Assembly: GCA_003160265.1 (NCBI GenBank)
Contig: PLQY01000089.1
Span: 21,972-42,573 of the forward strand
DNA from: Peptococcaceae bacterium
GTDB taxonomy: Bacteria > Bacillota > DSM-12270 > Thermacetogeniales > Thermacetogeniaceae
Reading direction: 5' to 3'
Length of the DNA: 20,602 nt
The position numbers were made by a program, and so were the translations under genes. The notes under the pieces were generated by a model. It made no database searches. It saw only the letters and a list, made by a program, of their open reading frames with translations, and was not told the origin of the DNA. Below, in pieces: positions 6,791 through 14,251 of this stretch (its first letter is position 1; every line of letters begins with the position of its first letter).

Positions 6791-8286
6791 TCAAGGAAGT
6801 ATGCCTGGGAACATCGCTGGCGGTGCTGATCTTTCTTACCATACTGGGTTATAACGTCGTCCCGTTGCTGTTGCTGGGAGGCCTGGGAGTCTTTCTGTTC
6901 CTGATGTTGGACCGCAAGGGACTGGGCGCCTCCTCGGGCAGCAACAGCTACGCGCAGCCGGTCAACTTCACCTTCGACGACATCGGGGGACAGGCCCCGG
7001 CGAAACAGGAGTTGAAAGAGGCCCTGGATTTCGTGCTGCACGCGCCCAAGATCATCGAGATGGGCATTCGGCCTCTCAAGGGAATCCTGCTGACGGGACC
7101 CCCCGGCACGGGAAAGACGCTGCTGGCAAAAGCGGCTGCAGCGTACACGAATTCCGTGTTTCTGGCCGCATCCGGCAGCGAGTTTATCGAGGTCTATGCC
7201 GGCGTCGGCGCCCAACGGGTCAGGCAACTATTCAAGACAGCGAGGGAGCGCGCCGTCAGGGAGAAGAAGGGCGGGGCGATTATCTTCATCGACGAGATCG
7301 AGGTCCTCGGCACCAAGCGGGGCACCAATGCCGGTCACATGGAGTATGACCAGACGCTGAACCAGTTGCTGGTGGAGATGGACGGCCTGCGTAGCAACGA
7401 GCGGGCCAGGCTGCTGGTGATCGGGGCGACCAACCGGGAGGATATGCTGGACTCAGCCCTGCTTCGGCCCGGGCGGTTTGACCGGGTCGTCAGTGTCGAT
7501 CTGCCGGACAAGGCTGCCCGCTGCAGCATCCTGAGGCTCCACTGCCGGAACAAGCCGCTCGGGGAAGACGTCGACCTCGACCAAGTCGCCCGGGAGAGTT
7601 TTGGCTTTTCCGGCGCCCACCTCGAGAGCGTCACCAACGAGGCGGCGATCCTGGCGCTGCGTGAGGAACAGCCCACGATCTCCAACCGGCACTTCAAGGA
7701 AGCTGTTGACAAGGTGATGATGGGCGAGAAGCTGGACCGCAAACCCAACCAGGATGAGCTTTACCGGATTGCGGTGCACGAGAGTGGCCATGCCGTGATC
7801 AGCGAGCTGCTGAGGCCGGGGTCGGTATCTCACCTGACAGTCGCCAACAGGGGGCGTGCTCTGGGGTACATGCGCCAGATCCCCGAAGACGACCGGTACT
7901 TGTATACCAAGGAATCCCTGGTAAAGCAGATCAGGGTGTACCTGGCGGGAGCGGTGTCGGAGAGCATCATCCTGGGCGCCCGGAGCACGGGTGCGACCAG
8001 CGACTTCAACCAGGCCGTGCAGGCAGCACGCCAGATCGTCACCGCCGGCCTGTCGCCGCTGGGGATCGTCTGTGAGGAGATAATGTCCAAGGATATGCTC
8101 CACCAGGCCATCCAGGAGATCGTACAGCAGCAGGAGAAAGAGGTGGCCGGTATGCTTGACGGTCATCTGGATACTCTGAAGGAGATCTCGAGCCTGTTGG
8201 TCGAACAGGAATATATTTCGGGAACCACTTTACAGGAGCGCATCGAACAAGCTAAACTTGAAAAGCAGGCGCCTCTCGAGGTGTAA
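6787..8286 (+). CDS. compact FtsH-like AAA ATPase / M41 zinc metallopeptidase
   Basis: The 499-residue protein starts with two closely spaced hydrophobic segments (about residues 8-41) with almost no loop, so the extracytoplasmic domain of ordinary FtsH (about 600-650 residues) is missing. The AAA domain has Walker A GPPGTGKT (104-111), Walker B IIFIDE (D169/E170) and the second region of homology ATNREDMLDSALLRPGRFDR. The M41 domain keeps the zinc motif HESGH (H331, E332, H335) and the third-ligand Asp in TGATSDFNQA (D406), so proteolysis should be intact. The pore-loop FVG of FtsH reads YAG (137-139). The C-terminal region after the zinc motif is shorter than usual. It would degrade membrane or cytosolic proteins from the inner membrane face. 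It is translationally coupled to the preceding membrane protein. It is unlikely to be the housekeeping ftsH, which normally lies elsewhere near tilS/hpt. Confidence 0.88.
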   Translation: MIKEVCLGTSLAVLIFLTILGYNVVPLLLLGGLGVFLFLMLDRKGLGASSGSNSYAQPVNFTFDDIGGQAPAKQELKEALDFVLHAPKIIEMGIRPLKGILLTGPPGTGKTLLAKAAAAYTNSVFLAASGSEFIEVYAGVGAQRVRQLFKTARERAVREKKGGAIIFIDEIEVLGTKRGTNAGHMEYDQTLNQLLVEMDGLRSNERARLLVIGATNREDMLDSALLRPGRFDRVVSVDLPDKAARCSILRLHCRNKPLGEDVDLDQVARESFGFSGAHLESVTNEAAILALREEQPTISNRHFKEAVDKVMMGEKLDRKPNQDELYRIAVHESGHAVISELLRPGSVSHLTVANRGRALGYMRQIPEDDRYLYTKESLVKQIRVYLAGAVSESIILGARSTGATSDFNQAVQAARQIVTAGLSPLGIVCEEIMSKDMLHQAIQEIVQQQEKEVAGMLDGHLDTLKEISSLLVEQEYISGTTLQERIEQAKLEKQAPLEV

Positions 8287-8346
8287 GGCGAGCGGGAGCC
8301 CGAGCGAGCATCAGTGGCGCCGGATGCCGGTGGCGGTGCCGGGTCC

Positions 8347-8371
8347 GTGCCATGTCCACTGGACATGGCAC
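8347..8371 (+). repeat. perfect 25-nt palindrome in the protease-cinA gap
   Basis: GTGCCATGTCC (8347-8357) and GGACATGGCAC (8361-8371) form an 11-bp perfect stem with the 3-nt loop ACT. It is embedded in a very GC-rich stretch (about 8315-8390) with further partial complementarity between GGCGCC-like and CCGGGCGC segments. There is no T-run, so it is not a classical terminator. It looks like a dispersed palindromic element or a transcript-end stabiliser. The gap 8287-8501 holds no supported gene. Confidence 0.7.
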
Positions 8372-8460
8372 CGCCGGGCGCGGTGGAATCAGCAAGCCAA
8401 CTACGACAGGTTTTCATTTGATGTGAGCTTTGCGATGAATTGCCCTGAGTGTTGCCTTTA

Positions 8461-8488
8461 ATCGAACCTCGAATATCGAACCTCGAAA
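8461..8488 (+). repeat. tandem 14-bp duplication before cinA
   Basis: ATCGAACCTCGAAT (8461-8474) is followed directly by ATCGAACCTCGAAA (8475-8488). The array ends 13 bp before the cinA ATG, next to its ribosome site. Confidence 0.75.
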
Positions 8489-8501
8489 AGGGACAGGGAT
8501 C

Positions 8502-9773
8502 ATGCACAAGGCAGAAATTATCGCCATCGGCGATGAATTACTGAGCGGTGATGTGGAAAACACCACCACTCCCTTTATCATCGATCAGATCCGGTCGTTG
8601 GGTTACGAACTGATCAGGGCTACCACCGTCGGCGATGAGACCGACCGGATCGCCAGGGCAGTTCAAGGCGCTCTCGGCGCGGCGGAGATCGTTATCCTGA
8701 CAGGCGGCCTTGGACCCACGCCCGATGACATCACCAGGGAGGCCCTGGCCAAGGCGATCGACAGCCCGTTGGAATTCAAGCCGGAACTATGGCAGGAGAT
8801 TCAGCGGCTGTTTGAGCAGAGGGGAAAGTCGACGCCACCGGCCAATATCAATCAGGCATATCTGCCCTATCATGCGCAGGCAGTTCCCAACTCAGTGGGG
8901 ACTGCCTGCGGCATTATCGTCGAGCATCATGAGGCAGCGATCATCCTCCTGCCAGGCCCACCCCATGAGCTGCGCCGGATGTGGCTGGACTCGGTACAGC
9001 CATATCTGGAGCGGCGCTACCCGGCCAACTCCCTGGACCGTCAGCAGAGCCGCGTCTTGAAAATATATGGTCTCGGAGAATCGGAGGTCATGGAAAGGCT
9101 GCGCCGCCTCTTGGATGCCACCCGGGAGACGGGTGTCGGGTTTGGCTTCTACCCCAGAGCCGGTGAAGTGCATATAACCATGAAGGCTGCCGGCGCCGGG
9201 CATGAGACCGGGGCGCTGCTGGACCACCTGTCAGTCAGTCTGCAGAACCTGCTGGGAACCGATCTCTACGGAATGGGGGAGGACACGCTGCCTGCCATTA
9301 CCGGCGCCCTGCTAAAGGAGCGGCATCAGACGGTGGCAACCGCGGAGTCATGCACCGGGGGCCTGGTGGCCCACTATTTGACCGGCGTGCCGGGCAGCTC
9401 CGACTATTTCCGCGGCGGTATCGTTGCTTATCATAGCGAGATCAAGGAAAAACTGTTAGGGGTCAGCAGGGAGACCATCGATAATTTTGGCGTTGTCAGC
9501 GAGCAGACTGCCATGGCCATGGCAGCTGGCGCCCGCACGGCCCTGGGGGCGGATTTCGGGATCGCCACCACCGGCATCGCCGGTCCTGCCGGAGGCACTC
9601 CCGAGCTTCCTGTGGGAACGATCTATGCAGGCCTGGCAACGCCGGATGGGCAGTCCGCCTCCAAGATTTTTATGCCCCGGATGAGCCGTGGTCTGGTTAA
9701 AACCATGGCTTCCAAAAAGGCTATCGACTTGCTGCGAAGATATCTGATCGATCATCAAGTAAGTAATGAGTAA
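8502..9773 (+). CDS. cinA: CinA family protein, competence/damage-inducible, with C-terminal NMN amidase domain
   Basis: CinA combines an N-terminal molybdopterin-binding-like (COG1058) domain, linked to ADP-ribose pyrophosphatase activity, and a C-terminal PncC domain that deamidates nicotinamide mononucleotide in pyridine nucleotide salvage. The 423-residue length is typical. The N-terminal motifs are AEIIAIGDELLSGDVENT (residues 4-21) and ILTGGLGPTPDDITREAL. The C-terminal domain begins near 262 and contains TVATAESCTGGLVAHYLT with the nucleophile Ser283, and the later TTGIAGPAGGTPELPVGTIY. The ATG at 8502 is preceded by GGGACAGGGA. The last codons (V-S-N-E-stop) are part of a tandem AGTAATG repeat. 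The position before recA is the same as in Bacillus, although pgsA is not found in front. Confidence 0.96.
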   Translation: MHKAEIIAIGDELLSGDVENTTTPFIIDQIRSLGYELIRATTVGDETDRIARAVQGALGAAEIVILTGGLGPTPDDITREALAKAIDSPLEFKPELWQEIQRLFEQRGKSTPPANINQAYLPYHAQAVPNSVGTACGIIVEHHEAAIILLPGPPHELRRMWLDSVQPYLERRYPANSLDRQQSRVLKIYGLGESEVMERLRRLLDATRETGVGFGFYPRAGEVHITMKAAGAGHETGALLDHLSVSLQNLLGTDLYGMGEDTLPAITGALLKERHQTVATAESCTGGLVAHYLTGVPGSSDYFRGGIVAYHSEIKEKLLGVSRETIDNFGVVSEQTAMAMAAGARTALGADFGIATTGIAGPAGGTPELPVGTIYAGLATPDGQSASKIFMPRMSRGLVKTMASKKAIDLLRRYLIDHQVSNE

Positions 9774-9842
9774 TGAGTAATGAGAGTCCTCGCTCGAATT
9801 TCTCTGTCTTTACATCACTCAACCACTCATCACTCATGACTC
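9762..9842 (+). repeat. AGTAATG heptad repeat over the cinA stop with a complementary arm
   Basis: AGTAATG is repeated three times in tandem at 9762-9782 and includes the cinA stop TAA (9771-9773). About 30 bp further on, 9813-9842 contains CACTCAT-type heptads (CACTCAA, CACTCAT, CACTCAT, GACTC), nearly the reverse complement of the first array. Together they can form a long imperfect hairpin of about 20 bp between cinA and thpR. It may act as a terminator or mRNA-end structure. No T-run follows it. Confidence 0.65.
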
Positions 9843-9854
9843 GCATTGTGGGGG

Positions 9855-10445
9855 ATGATTAGAATCACAGAGCGCGGGATCCGTTCTTTTATAGCCATTC
9901 AATTGCCCCGGGAGTTGCGGTCGGTGCTCCATGAGCTGGCCCTGCCCCTGCAGGGACTGTCGCTCAATGTCAAGTGGGTGCCGGAGAGCAACTATCATCT
10001 CACTCTCAAGTTCCTGGGGGACATCGCTCCGGGTGATATCCGCAGCCTCGACGCCCAGTTGCAAGCCCTGGCTGACAGGGAGTGTTTCATTCTGTCGCTC
10101 GGGGGCTGGGGCATGTTTCCCAACTCCAAGCGCCCCAGTGTGCTCTGGGTAGGCCTTGGCGGAGAGCTGGAGGCCCTGCGGCAGGTATGGAGGGATCTGG
10201 ATGACTGCCTGTCTGCAAGTTATCCCCGCGATCGGCAGTGGCACCCGCATATCACTCTGGGACGGTTTCGTTCGCCGGATCGCGTGGACAGCCTGAACGC
10301 CCGGCTGCAGCAAACACCCTCCTTTGACCACATCGGCAGTTTTACGGCGTCTGGTCTTTCCCTGATGGAGAGCCGGTTGAACCCGGTAGGCCCCAGCTAT
10401 AATCCGCAGTCCTTCCATGAATTCAAAGCCAAAGTCAATAAATAG
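9855..10445 (+). CDS. thpR: RNA 2',3'-cyclic phosphodiesterase ThpR
   Basis: This is a member of the 2H phosphoesterase (LigT) family that opens 2',3'-cyclic phosphate RNA ends. Both signature motifs are present: H48-L-T50-L in NYHLTLKFLGD and H132-I-T134-L in HPHITLGRF, numbered from the ATG at 9855. The family opening (F-I-A-I-x-L-P) is seen in RSFIAIQLP near residue 11. The 196-residue length is usual. The start is uncertain. ATG 9855 has a G-run (9850-9854) directly against it, too close for a normal ribosome site, and an in-frame TTG at 9846 would add three residues. It lies between cinA and recA, a frequent Firmicute arrangement. Confidence 0.92.
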   Translation: MIRITERGIRSFIAIQLPRELRSVLHELALPLQGLSLNVKWVPESNYHLTLKFLGDIAPGDIRSLDAQLQALADRECFILSLGGWGMFPNSKRPSVLWVGLGGELEALRQVWRDLDDCLSASYPRDRQWHPHITLGRFRSPDRVDSLNARLQQTPSFDHIGSFTASGLSLMESRLNPVGPSYNPQSFHEFKAKVNK

Positions 10446-10465
10446 AGAGATTCTCAGATATTAGA

Positions 10466-10495
10466 TTGACAAACCAGGTCCCTGTAAACTATCCT
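10466..10495 (+). promoter_or_regulatory. candidate sigma-A promoter for recA
   Basis: A perfect -35 TTGACA (10466-10471) is followed after 18 bp by TATCCT (10490-10495). The leader to the recA start is about 85 nt and contains CGGCAC (10535-10540) complementary to GTGCCG (10555-10560). I found no CGAAC-N4-GTTCG LexA box here. Confidence 0.6.
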
Positions 10496-10586
10496 GAAAT
10501 TAGTGTTTTAAGGTAAGCCCCGCGCCAGCAAACCCGGCACTAAAGTAGTTTTGGGTGCCGAGTCACTATTAGGAAGGGGAGGAAAA

Positions 10587-11630
10587 ATGAGCGTTGAGAA
10601 GACCAAAGCCCTGGAATTAGCCATGACGCAGATTGAAAGGGCATTCGGCAAGGGTTCGATCATGCGTCTCGGAGAGAGACCGGCCGTCGTGGGCGATGAT
10701 GTTATTCCGACCGGCAGCCTGGCCCTCGACCTGGCGCTGGGAATTGGCGGAGTGCCCCGCGGCCGGGTAATCGAGATCTATGGGCCGGAATCTTCCGGAA
10801 AGACCACGGTTGCCCTCCACATCATCGCCGAGGCCCAGAAAACAGGGGGCACGGCAGCTTTTATCGATGCCGAACACGCCTTGGATCCACTCTACGCCAG
10901 GAATCTGGGCGTTGACATCGACAACCTGCTGGTCTCGCAACCGGATACCGGGGAGCAGGCCCTGGAGATCGTGGAGGCCCTGGTCAAGAGCTGTGCCCTG
11001 GATGTGGTGGTGGTGGATTCGGTGGCCGCCCTGGTGCCCCGGGCCGAATTGGAAGGGGAGATGGGGGACGCTCACGTCGGCCTGCATGCCCGCCTGATGT
11101 CCCAGGCGCTGCGCAAGCTCACCGGCGTCATCAGCAAGTCCCGCACCACGACGATCTTTATCAACCAGATCCGGGAGAAGGTCGGCGTCATATTCGGCAA
11201 CCCCGAGGTTACGACCGGCGGACGCGCCCTGAAGTTTTATGCCTCGGTACGGTTGGAGATCAAAAAGATCGACGTGATCAAGCAGGGCACCGAGGTAGTC
11301 GGCAACCATTGCCGGGCCAAGGTAGTGAAGAACAAGGTGGCGCCTCCCTTCAAGCAGGCGGAATTCGACATCATGTACGGACAGGGAATATCCCGCGAGG
11401 GCGGGTTGATCGACATCGGTCTCAGCCTGAACCTGATCAACAAGTCCGGGTCCTGGCTGTCATACGGCGAGGAACGGCTTGGACAGGGCCGGGAGAACGT
11501 CAAGGAATTCTTGAAGGAGCATCCGGAGACCACCCTGGAGATCGAATCCAAGATCAGGGCGATGATCCAGGCGAACCAGCTTCCTGCAGCGAAATCTACT
11601 GCTGGTGCCGAGAGCGTAACGGAAGATTAA
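10587..11630 (+). CDS. recA: recombinase RecA
   Basis: RecA forms the DNA-strand-exchange filament and activates LexA self-cleavage. The 347-residue sequence is complete: Walker A GPESSGKT at 66-73, the Walker B region [10 protein letters not shown], the L2 DNA-binding loop region [20 protein letters not shown], and the [18 protein letters not shown] segment of the core. The ATG at 10587 is preceded by AGGGGAGG (10575-10582) and gives the conserved N-terminus, [19 protein letters not shown]. An in-frame start at 10551 lacks support and lies before the ribosome site. recX, often next to recA in related bacteria, is not in the following gap; RNase Y is the next gene. Confidence 0.98.
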   Translation: MSVEKTKALELAMTQIERAFGKGSIMRLGERPAVVGDDVIPTGSLALDLALGIGGVPRGRVIEIYGPESSGKTTVALHIIAEAQKTGGTAAFIDAEHALDPLYARNLGVDIDNLLVSQPDTGEQALEIVEALVKSCALDVVVVDSVAALVPRAELEGEMGDAHVGLHARLMSQALRKLTGVISKSRTTTIFINQIREKVGVIFGNPEVTTGGRALKFYASVRLEIKKIDVIKQGTEVVGNHCRAKVVKNKVAPPFKQAEFDIMYGQGISREGGLIDIGLSLNLINKSGSWLSYGEERLGQGRENVKEFLKEHPETTLEIESKIRAMIQANQLPAAKSTAGAESVTED

Positions 11631-11686
11631 AACCGCACTCGGGGCATCTGCATGCGGGCGCGGGAAGCGGGGGCATTAGAGCGGTT
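11631..11686 (+). repeat. GC-rich hairpin after recA, related to 6071-6118
   Basis: AACCGC-A-CTC (11631-11640) pairs with GAGCGGTT (11679-11686) with one bulged base. The right arm GGGCATTAGAGCGGTT (11671-11686) matches 14 of 16 bases of the right arm at 6103-6118. The hairpin begins at the base after the recA stop codon. A role as transcript end is possible, but no T-run follows. Confidence 0.5.
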
Positions 11687-11704
11687 AGCCATCTGGTAAA
11701 AACC

Positions 11705-11733
11705 TTGACATGCAGTATAAATGATAATAAAAT
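11705..11733 (+). promoter_or_regulatory. strong sigma-A promoter
   Basis: TTGACA (11705-11710) and TAAAAT (11728-11733) are separated by exactly 17 bp. The predicted start is near 11740. It drives either a short RNA ending at the terminator at 11864-11893 or, by read-through, RNase Y. Confidence 0.75.
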
Positions 11734-11739
11734 CTAATA

Positions 11740-11893
11740 GTGGAAACGCTGAATAGAACTTCTGCCACTTGTTTGCCATAGATTAACTTTTTTAATATAC
11801 AATAAAAGTTAATTTTGTTGGGTACATGTGAATATTGTTTTTGTGGAGAAGTTTCTATCGACTAAAACCGAGTTTCTACTCGGTTTTATTTTT
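11740..11893 (+). ncRNA. candidate ~150-nt small RNA or rny leader attenuator
   Basis: The unit runs from a strong promoter to a perfect intrinsic terminator with no open reading frame of note. Three hairpins are visible. AGTGG (11739-11743) pairs with CCACT (11765-11769). ATTAACTTTT (11782-11791) pairs with AAAAGTTAAT (11804-11813), a 10-bp A/T stem. The terminator is AAAACCGAGT with ACTCGGTTTT. I do not recognise an Rfam family; no T-box core is seen. This explains most of the 343-bp gene-free gap 11631-11973. Whether it is an independent RNA or an attenuated 5' leader of rny cannot be decided from sequence. Confidence 0.5.
11864..11893 (+). terminator. Rho-independent terminator upstream of rny
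   Basis: AAAACCGAGT (11864-11873) and ACTCGGTTTT (11878-11887) form a perfect 10-bp stem with TTCT loop, followed by ATTTTT (11888-11893). It lies about 80 bp before the rny start and so ends the preceding short transcript rather than rny. Confidence 0.88.
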
Positions 11894-11973
11894 AGCAGGC
11901 TCTGAAGCTTCGTTAGGCGCTCAGCACAGTTAGCGCAAAACGCCTGCACACAGGTAAACATATAAGAAGGGAG

Positions 11974-13527
11974 GTGACCGGTATCAATCATATTTTAATT
12001 CTGGTAACATCAGTTGTGATTGCCCTCCTTGTGGGAGTCTTGTCAGGGTATTTTTTGAGGAGGTACCTGGCTGAGGCCAAGATTGCCTCTGCAGAAGAGG
12101 CAGCCAACAAGCTCATCGAGGAAGCCCAGCGAGAAGTAGCTGGTAAAAAGAGGGAGGCTATTCTCGAGGCCAAGGAAGAGGTGCACCAGTTGAGGTCCGA
12201 GGCGGAACGCGAGACCCGCGAGCGGCGCAACGAGGTGCAACGCCTCGAACGGCGTATACAACAGAAGGAAGAGTCGATTGACCGCAAGCTGGAAGGCTTC
12301 GAAAAGAAAGAGGATTCCCTGAGTAAGAAGGAACAGGAGCTGTCACAGATCAGGGCCGGGTTGGACGAGCTGACCCAAAAGAAGACTTCAGAACTGGAGC
12401 GGGTCTCGGGCCTGTCGACCGAGGCGGCCAGGGAACTGCTGCTGAACAACGTCAGGGACGAGGTCAAGCACGAAGCCGTGTTGATCATCAAAGAGGCGGA
12501 AAACCAGGCCAAGGAAGAGGCCGAAAAGAGAGCGCGGGAGATCGTTACCGCAGCGATTCAGAGGGGTTCCGCCGATATCGTTGCCGAGACTACCGTTTCT
12601 GTGGTGCCTCTCCCCAATGACGAGATGAAGGGACGCATCATCGGAAGAGAGGGCCGGAACATCCGGACTATCGAAACTTTGACCGGTATCGATCTGATCA
12701 TCGATGATACTCCGGAAGCGGTGATCCTGTCCGGATTCGATCCCATTCGTCGGGAAACGGCCCGGCTCGCCCTGGAGAAGTTGATCGCCGACGGACGTAT
12801 CCATCCTGCTCGCATCGAAGAGATGGTGGAGAAATCCCAGAAAGAGATTGAACAGAAGATCCGGGAGGAAGGGGAACAGGCAGCCTTTGAGGTTGGGGTG
12901 CCAAACATTCACCCCGAACTGATCAGACTGCTCGGACGGTTGAAGTTCAGAACCAGTTACGGCCAGAACGTATTGAAGCATTCGCTGGAAGTTGCCTTCC
13001 TGGCCGGCTCCATGGCCGCTGAGTTGGGGGCCGATGTCCTGTTGGCAAAAAGGGCCGGCCTGCTGCACGATATTGGAAAGTCTGCGGATCATGACGTAGA
13101 GGGGACGCACGTTGCCATCGGTGTGGACCTGGCCCGTAAATACCGTGAGAATGCCGAGGTGGTCCATTGCATCGCCTCCCACCACGGCGATCAGGATCCA
13201 GAGACGATCGAAGCTGTTTTGATCCAGGCGGCAGATGCGATCTCGGCGGCCAGGCCGGGCGCCAGGCGGGAAACGCTGGAAACGTACCTGAAGCGGCTGG
13301 AAAAGCTGGAGACAATTGCAGAATCCTTCGCGGGCGTGGAAAAATCCTACGCCATCCAAGCAGGCAGGGAGATCCGGATCCTGGTCAAGCCGGAACTGAT
13401 CGACGACTTTCAAGCAGCGGGGCTGACCCGCGAGATTGTCAAAAAGATTGAAAGCGAACTGGAATACCCGGGACAGATCAAAGTGATCGTGATCAGAGAA
13501 ACACGCAATATAGACTATGCCAAATAA
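11974..13527 (+). CDS. rny: ribonuclease Y
   Basis: RNase Y is the membrane-anchored endonuclease that starts bulk mRNA decay in many Firmicutes. The order is complete: an N-terminal span at about residues 5-27, a long Glu/Lys/Arg-rich coiled coil to about 200, a KH domain near 207-270 ([10 protein letters not shown] starts at 220), and an HD domain with GLLHDIGK (H365/D366). The 517-residue length is typical. The start is odd: the annotated GTG at 11974 lies inside the near-perfect ribosome site AGGGAGGTGA (11968-11977). Normal spacing would instead point to a rare ATC or ATT start at 11983 or 11992, or the GTG may be used with an upstream site. Its known partner YmdB lies downstream. Confidence 0.96.
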   Translation: MTGINHILILVTSVVIALLVGVLSGYFLRRYLAEAKIASAEEAANKLIEEAQREVAGKKREAILEAKEEVHQLRSEAERETRERRNEVQRLERRIQQKEESIDRKLEGFEKKEDSLSKKEQELSQIRAGLDELTQKKTSELERVSGLSTEAARELLLNNVRDEVKHEAVLIIKEAENQAKEEAEKRAREIVTAAIQRGSADIVAETTVSVVPLPNDEMKGRIIGREGRNIRTIETLTGIDLIIDDTPEAVILSGFDPIRRETARLALEKLIADGRIHPARIEEMVEKSQKEIEQKIREEGEQAAFEVGVPNIHPELIRLLGRLKFRTSYGQNVLKHSLEVAFLAGSMAAELGADVLLAKRAGLLHDIGKSADHDVEGTHVAIGVDLARKYRENAEVVHCIASHHGDQDPETIEAVLIQAADAISAARPGARRETLETYLKRLEKLETIAESFAGVEKSYAIQAGREIRILVKPELIDDFQAAGLTREIVKKIESELEYPGQIKVIVIRETRNIDYAK

Positions 13528-13542
13528 GTTGATGAACAAGGC

Positions 13543-13568
13543 GCCCGCCCGGACAGGCGGGCTTTTTT
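13543..13568 (+). terminator. Rho-independent terminator after rny
   Basis: GCCCGCC (13543-13549) and GGCGGGC (13556-13562) form a 7-bp GC stem with a 6-nt loop, followed by TTTTTT (13563-13568). It is a classical intrinsic terminator 16 bp behind the rny stop codon. Confidence 0.92.
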
Positions 13569-13706
13569 ATGCCATTTCTGTGTTTTATCTCATTATCGTG
13601 CTAGGAAAAGGAAATTCAAACAGAGCAGGATTTATTGAGGCGTTGACGAATAGTTCCAATTAAAGATTTAGACAGATCAAATTGCTCTTCAGGAAGGAAA
13701 TGTATA

Positions 13707-14225
13707 ATGACGCCATTGAAAAGAAAGGACAACAGCGTATCCCATACCGCCAATCTGCTCACATCCATATTACTCTGCTACCCGGAGATTGCCACCATCA
13801 ATCTCGATCCCAAAACCAACCTGGTCAGATTCATTTTTTATCTGTCCACTTCGTTGGCAGGCGATGCTGTTGATGCTTTCAAGGAACGCCTGCAGCAGTC
13901 GCTGGATGCGTATTATTTTTTAGTAAACAAGGACGTTGAAATCAGTTCCTTCTCATTTCAAACCCAAGATTTCTTCACGATTTTAGAGTTCCAGAGGGAT
14001 GTGCTCACCCTGACTCAGAAGGAGATAGCCCTGATCATCGCCCTGCTCCAGGAGCAGTTCGGCGATAATCTGATCACCGATGAAGACGACGATCTGCTGG
14101 TCGACGATCTCTCCCTGCACGAGGAATTGATCGGACATATGCTGGAGCATACTATAGAAACGAGCGATAATAGCAGGCTGATCGCTCTGCGCGACGAAGG
14201 AAGAGTCCTCGTTTTCAATAAGTGA
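13707..14225 (+). CDS. unrecognised acidic protein between rny and ymdB
   Basis: The product has 172 residues and no recognisable catalytic motif, signal peptide or membrane span. It appears to be a soluble alpha/beta protein. The N-terminal half has alternating strands (EIATINLDPKTNLVRFIFYL), and the C-terminal half is helical and very acidic (DNLITDEDDDLLVDDLSLHEEL). The ATG at 13707 follows AGGAAGGA (13691-13698) by 8 nt. It ends close to the ymdB start (26 bp to the chosen TTG at 14252; a GTG at 14222 would overlap its stop), so the two are probably one transcript that starts after the rny terminator. The promoter is unclear; TTGACG at 13643-13648 lacks a good -10. I can give no function. 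Its setting suggests a link to RNase Y/YmdB-mediated RNA turnover or sporulation, but this is speculation. Confidence 0.8.
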   Translation: MTPLKRKDNSVSHTANLLTSILLCYPEIATINLDPKTNLVRFIFYLSTSLAGDAVDAFKERLQQSLDAYYFLVNKDVEISSFSFQTQDFFTILEFQRDVLTLTQKEIALIIALLQEQFGDNLITDEDDDLLVDDLSLHEELIGHMLEHTIETSDNSRLIALRDEGRVLVFNK

Positions 14226-14251
14226 TCACCGGCTCCGGGGAGGCATCATAC

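Noticed and set aside
7453..8166. Minus-strand open frame of 237 codons opposite the FtsH-like gene
   Set aside because: It mirrors the M41 domain codons; no motif or ribosome site supports it.
9762..9842. Short repeats taken as a possible CRISPR array
   Set aside because: Units are 7 bp, directly adjacent without spacers, and inverted further on; no cas genes are present.
10446..10586. SOS (LexA) operator before recA
   Set aside because: No CGAAC-N4-GTTCG or close palindrome was seen in the gap.
12388..13539. Long minus-strand open frame (383 codons) opposite rny
   Set aside because: It lies fully antisense to a clear RNase Y with KH and HD motifs. Its translation has no family features, and high GC content with biased third positions commonly produces such mirror frames.
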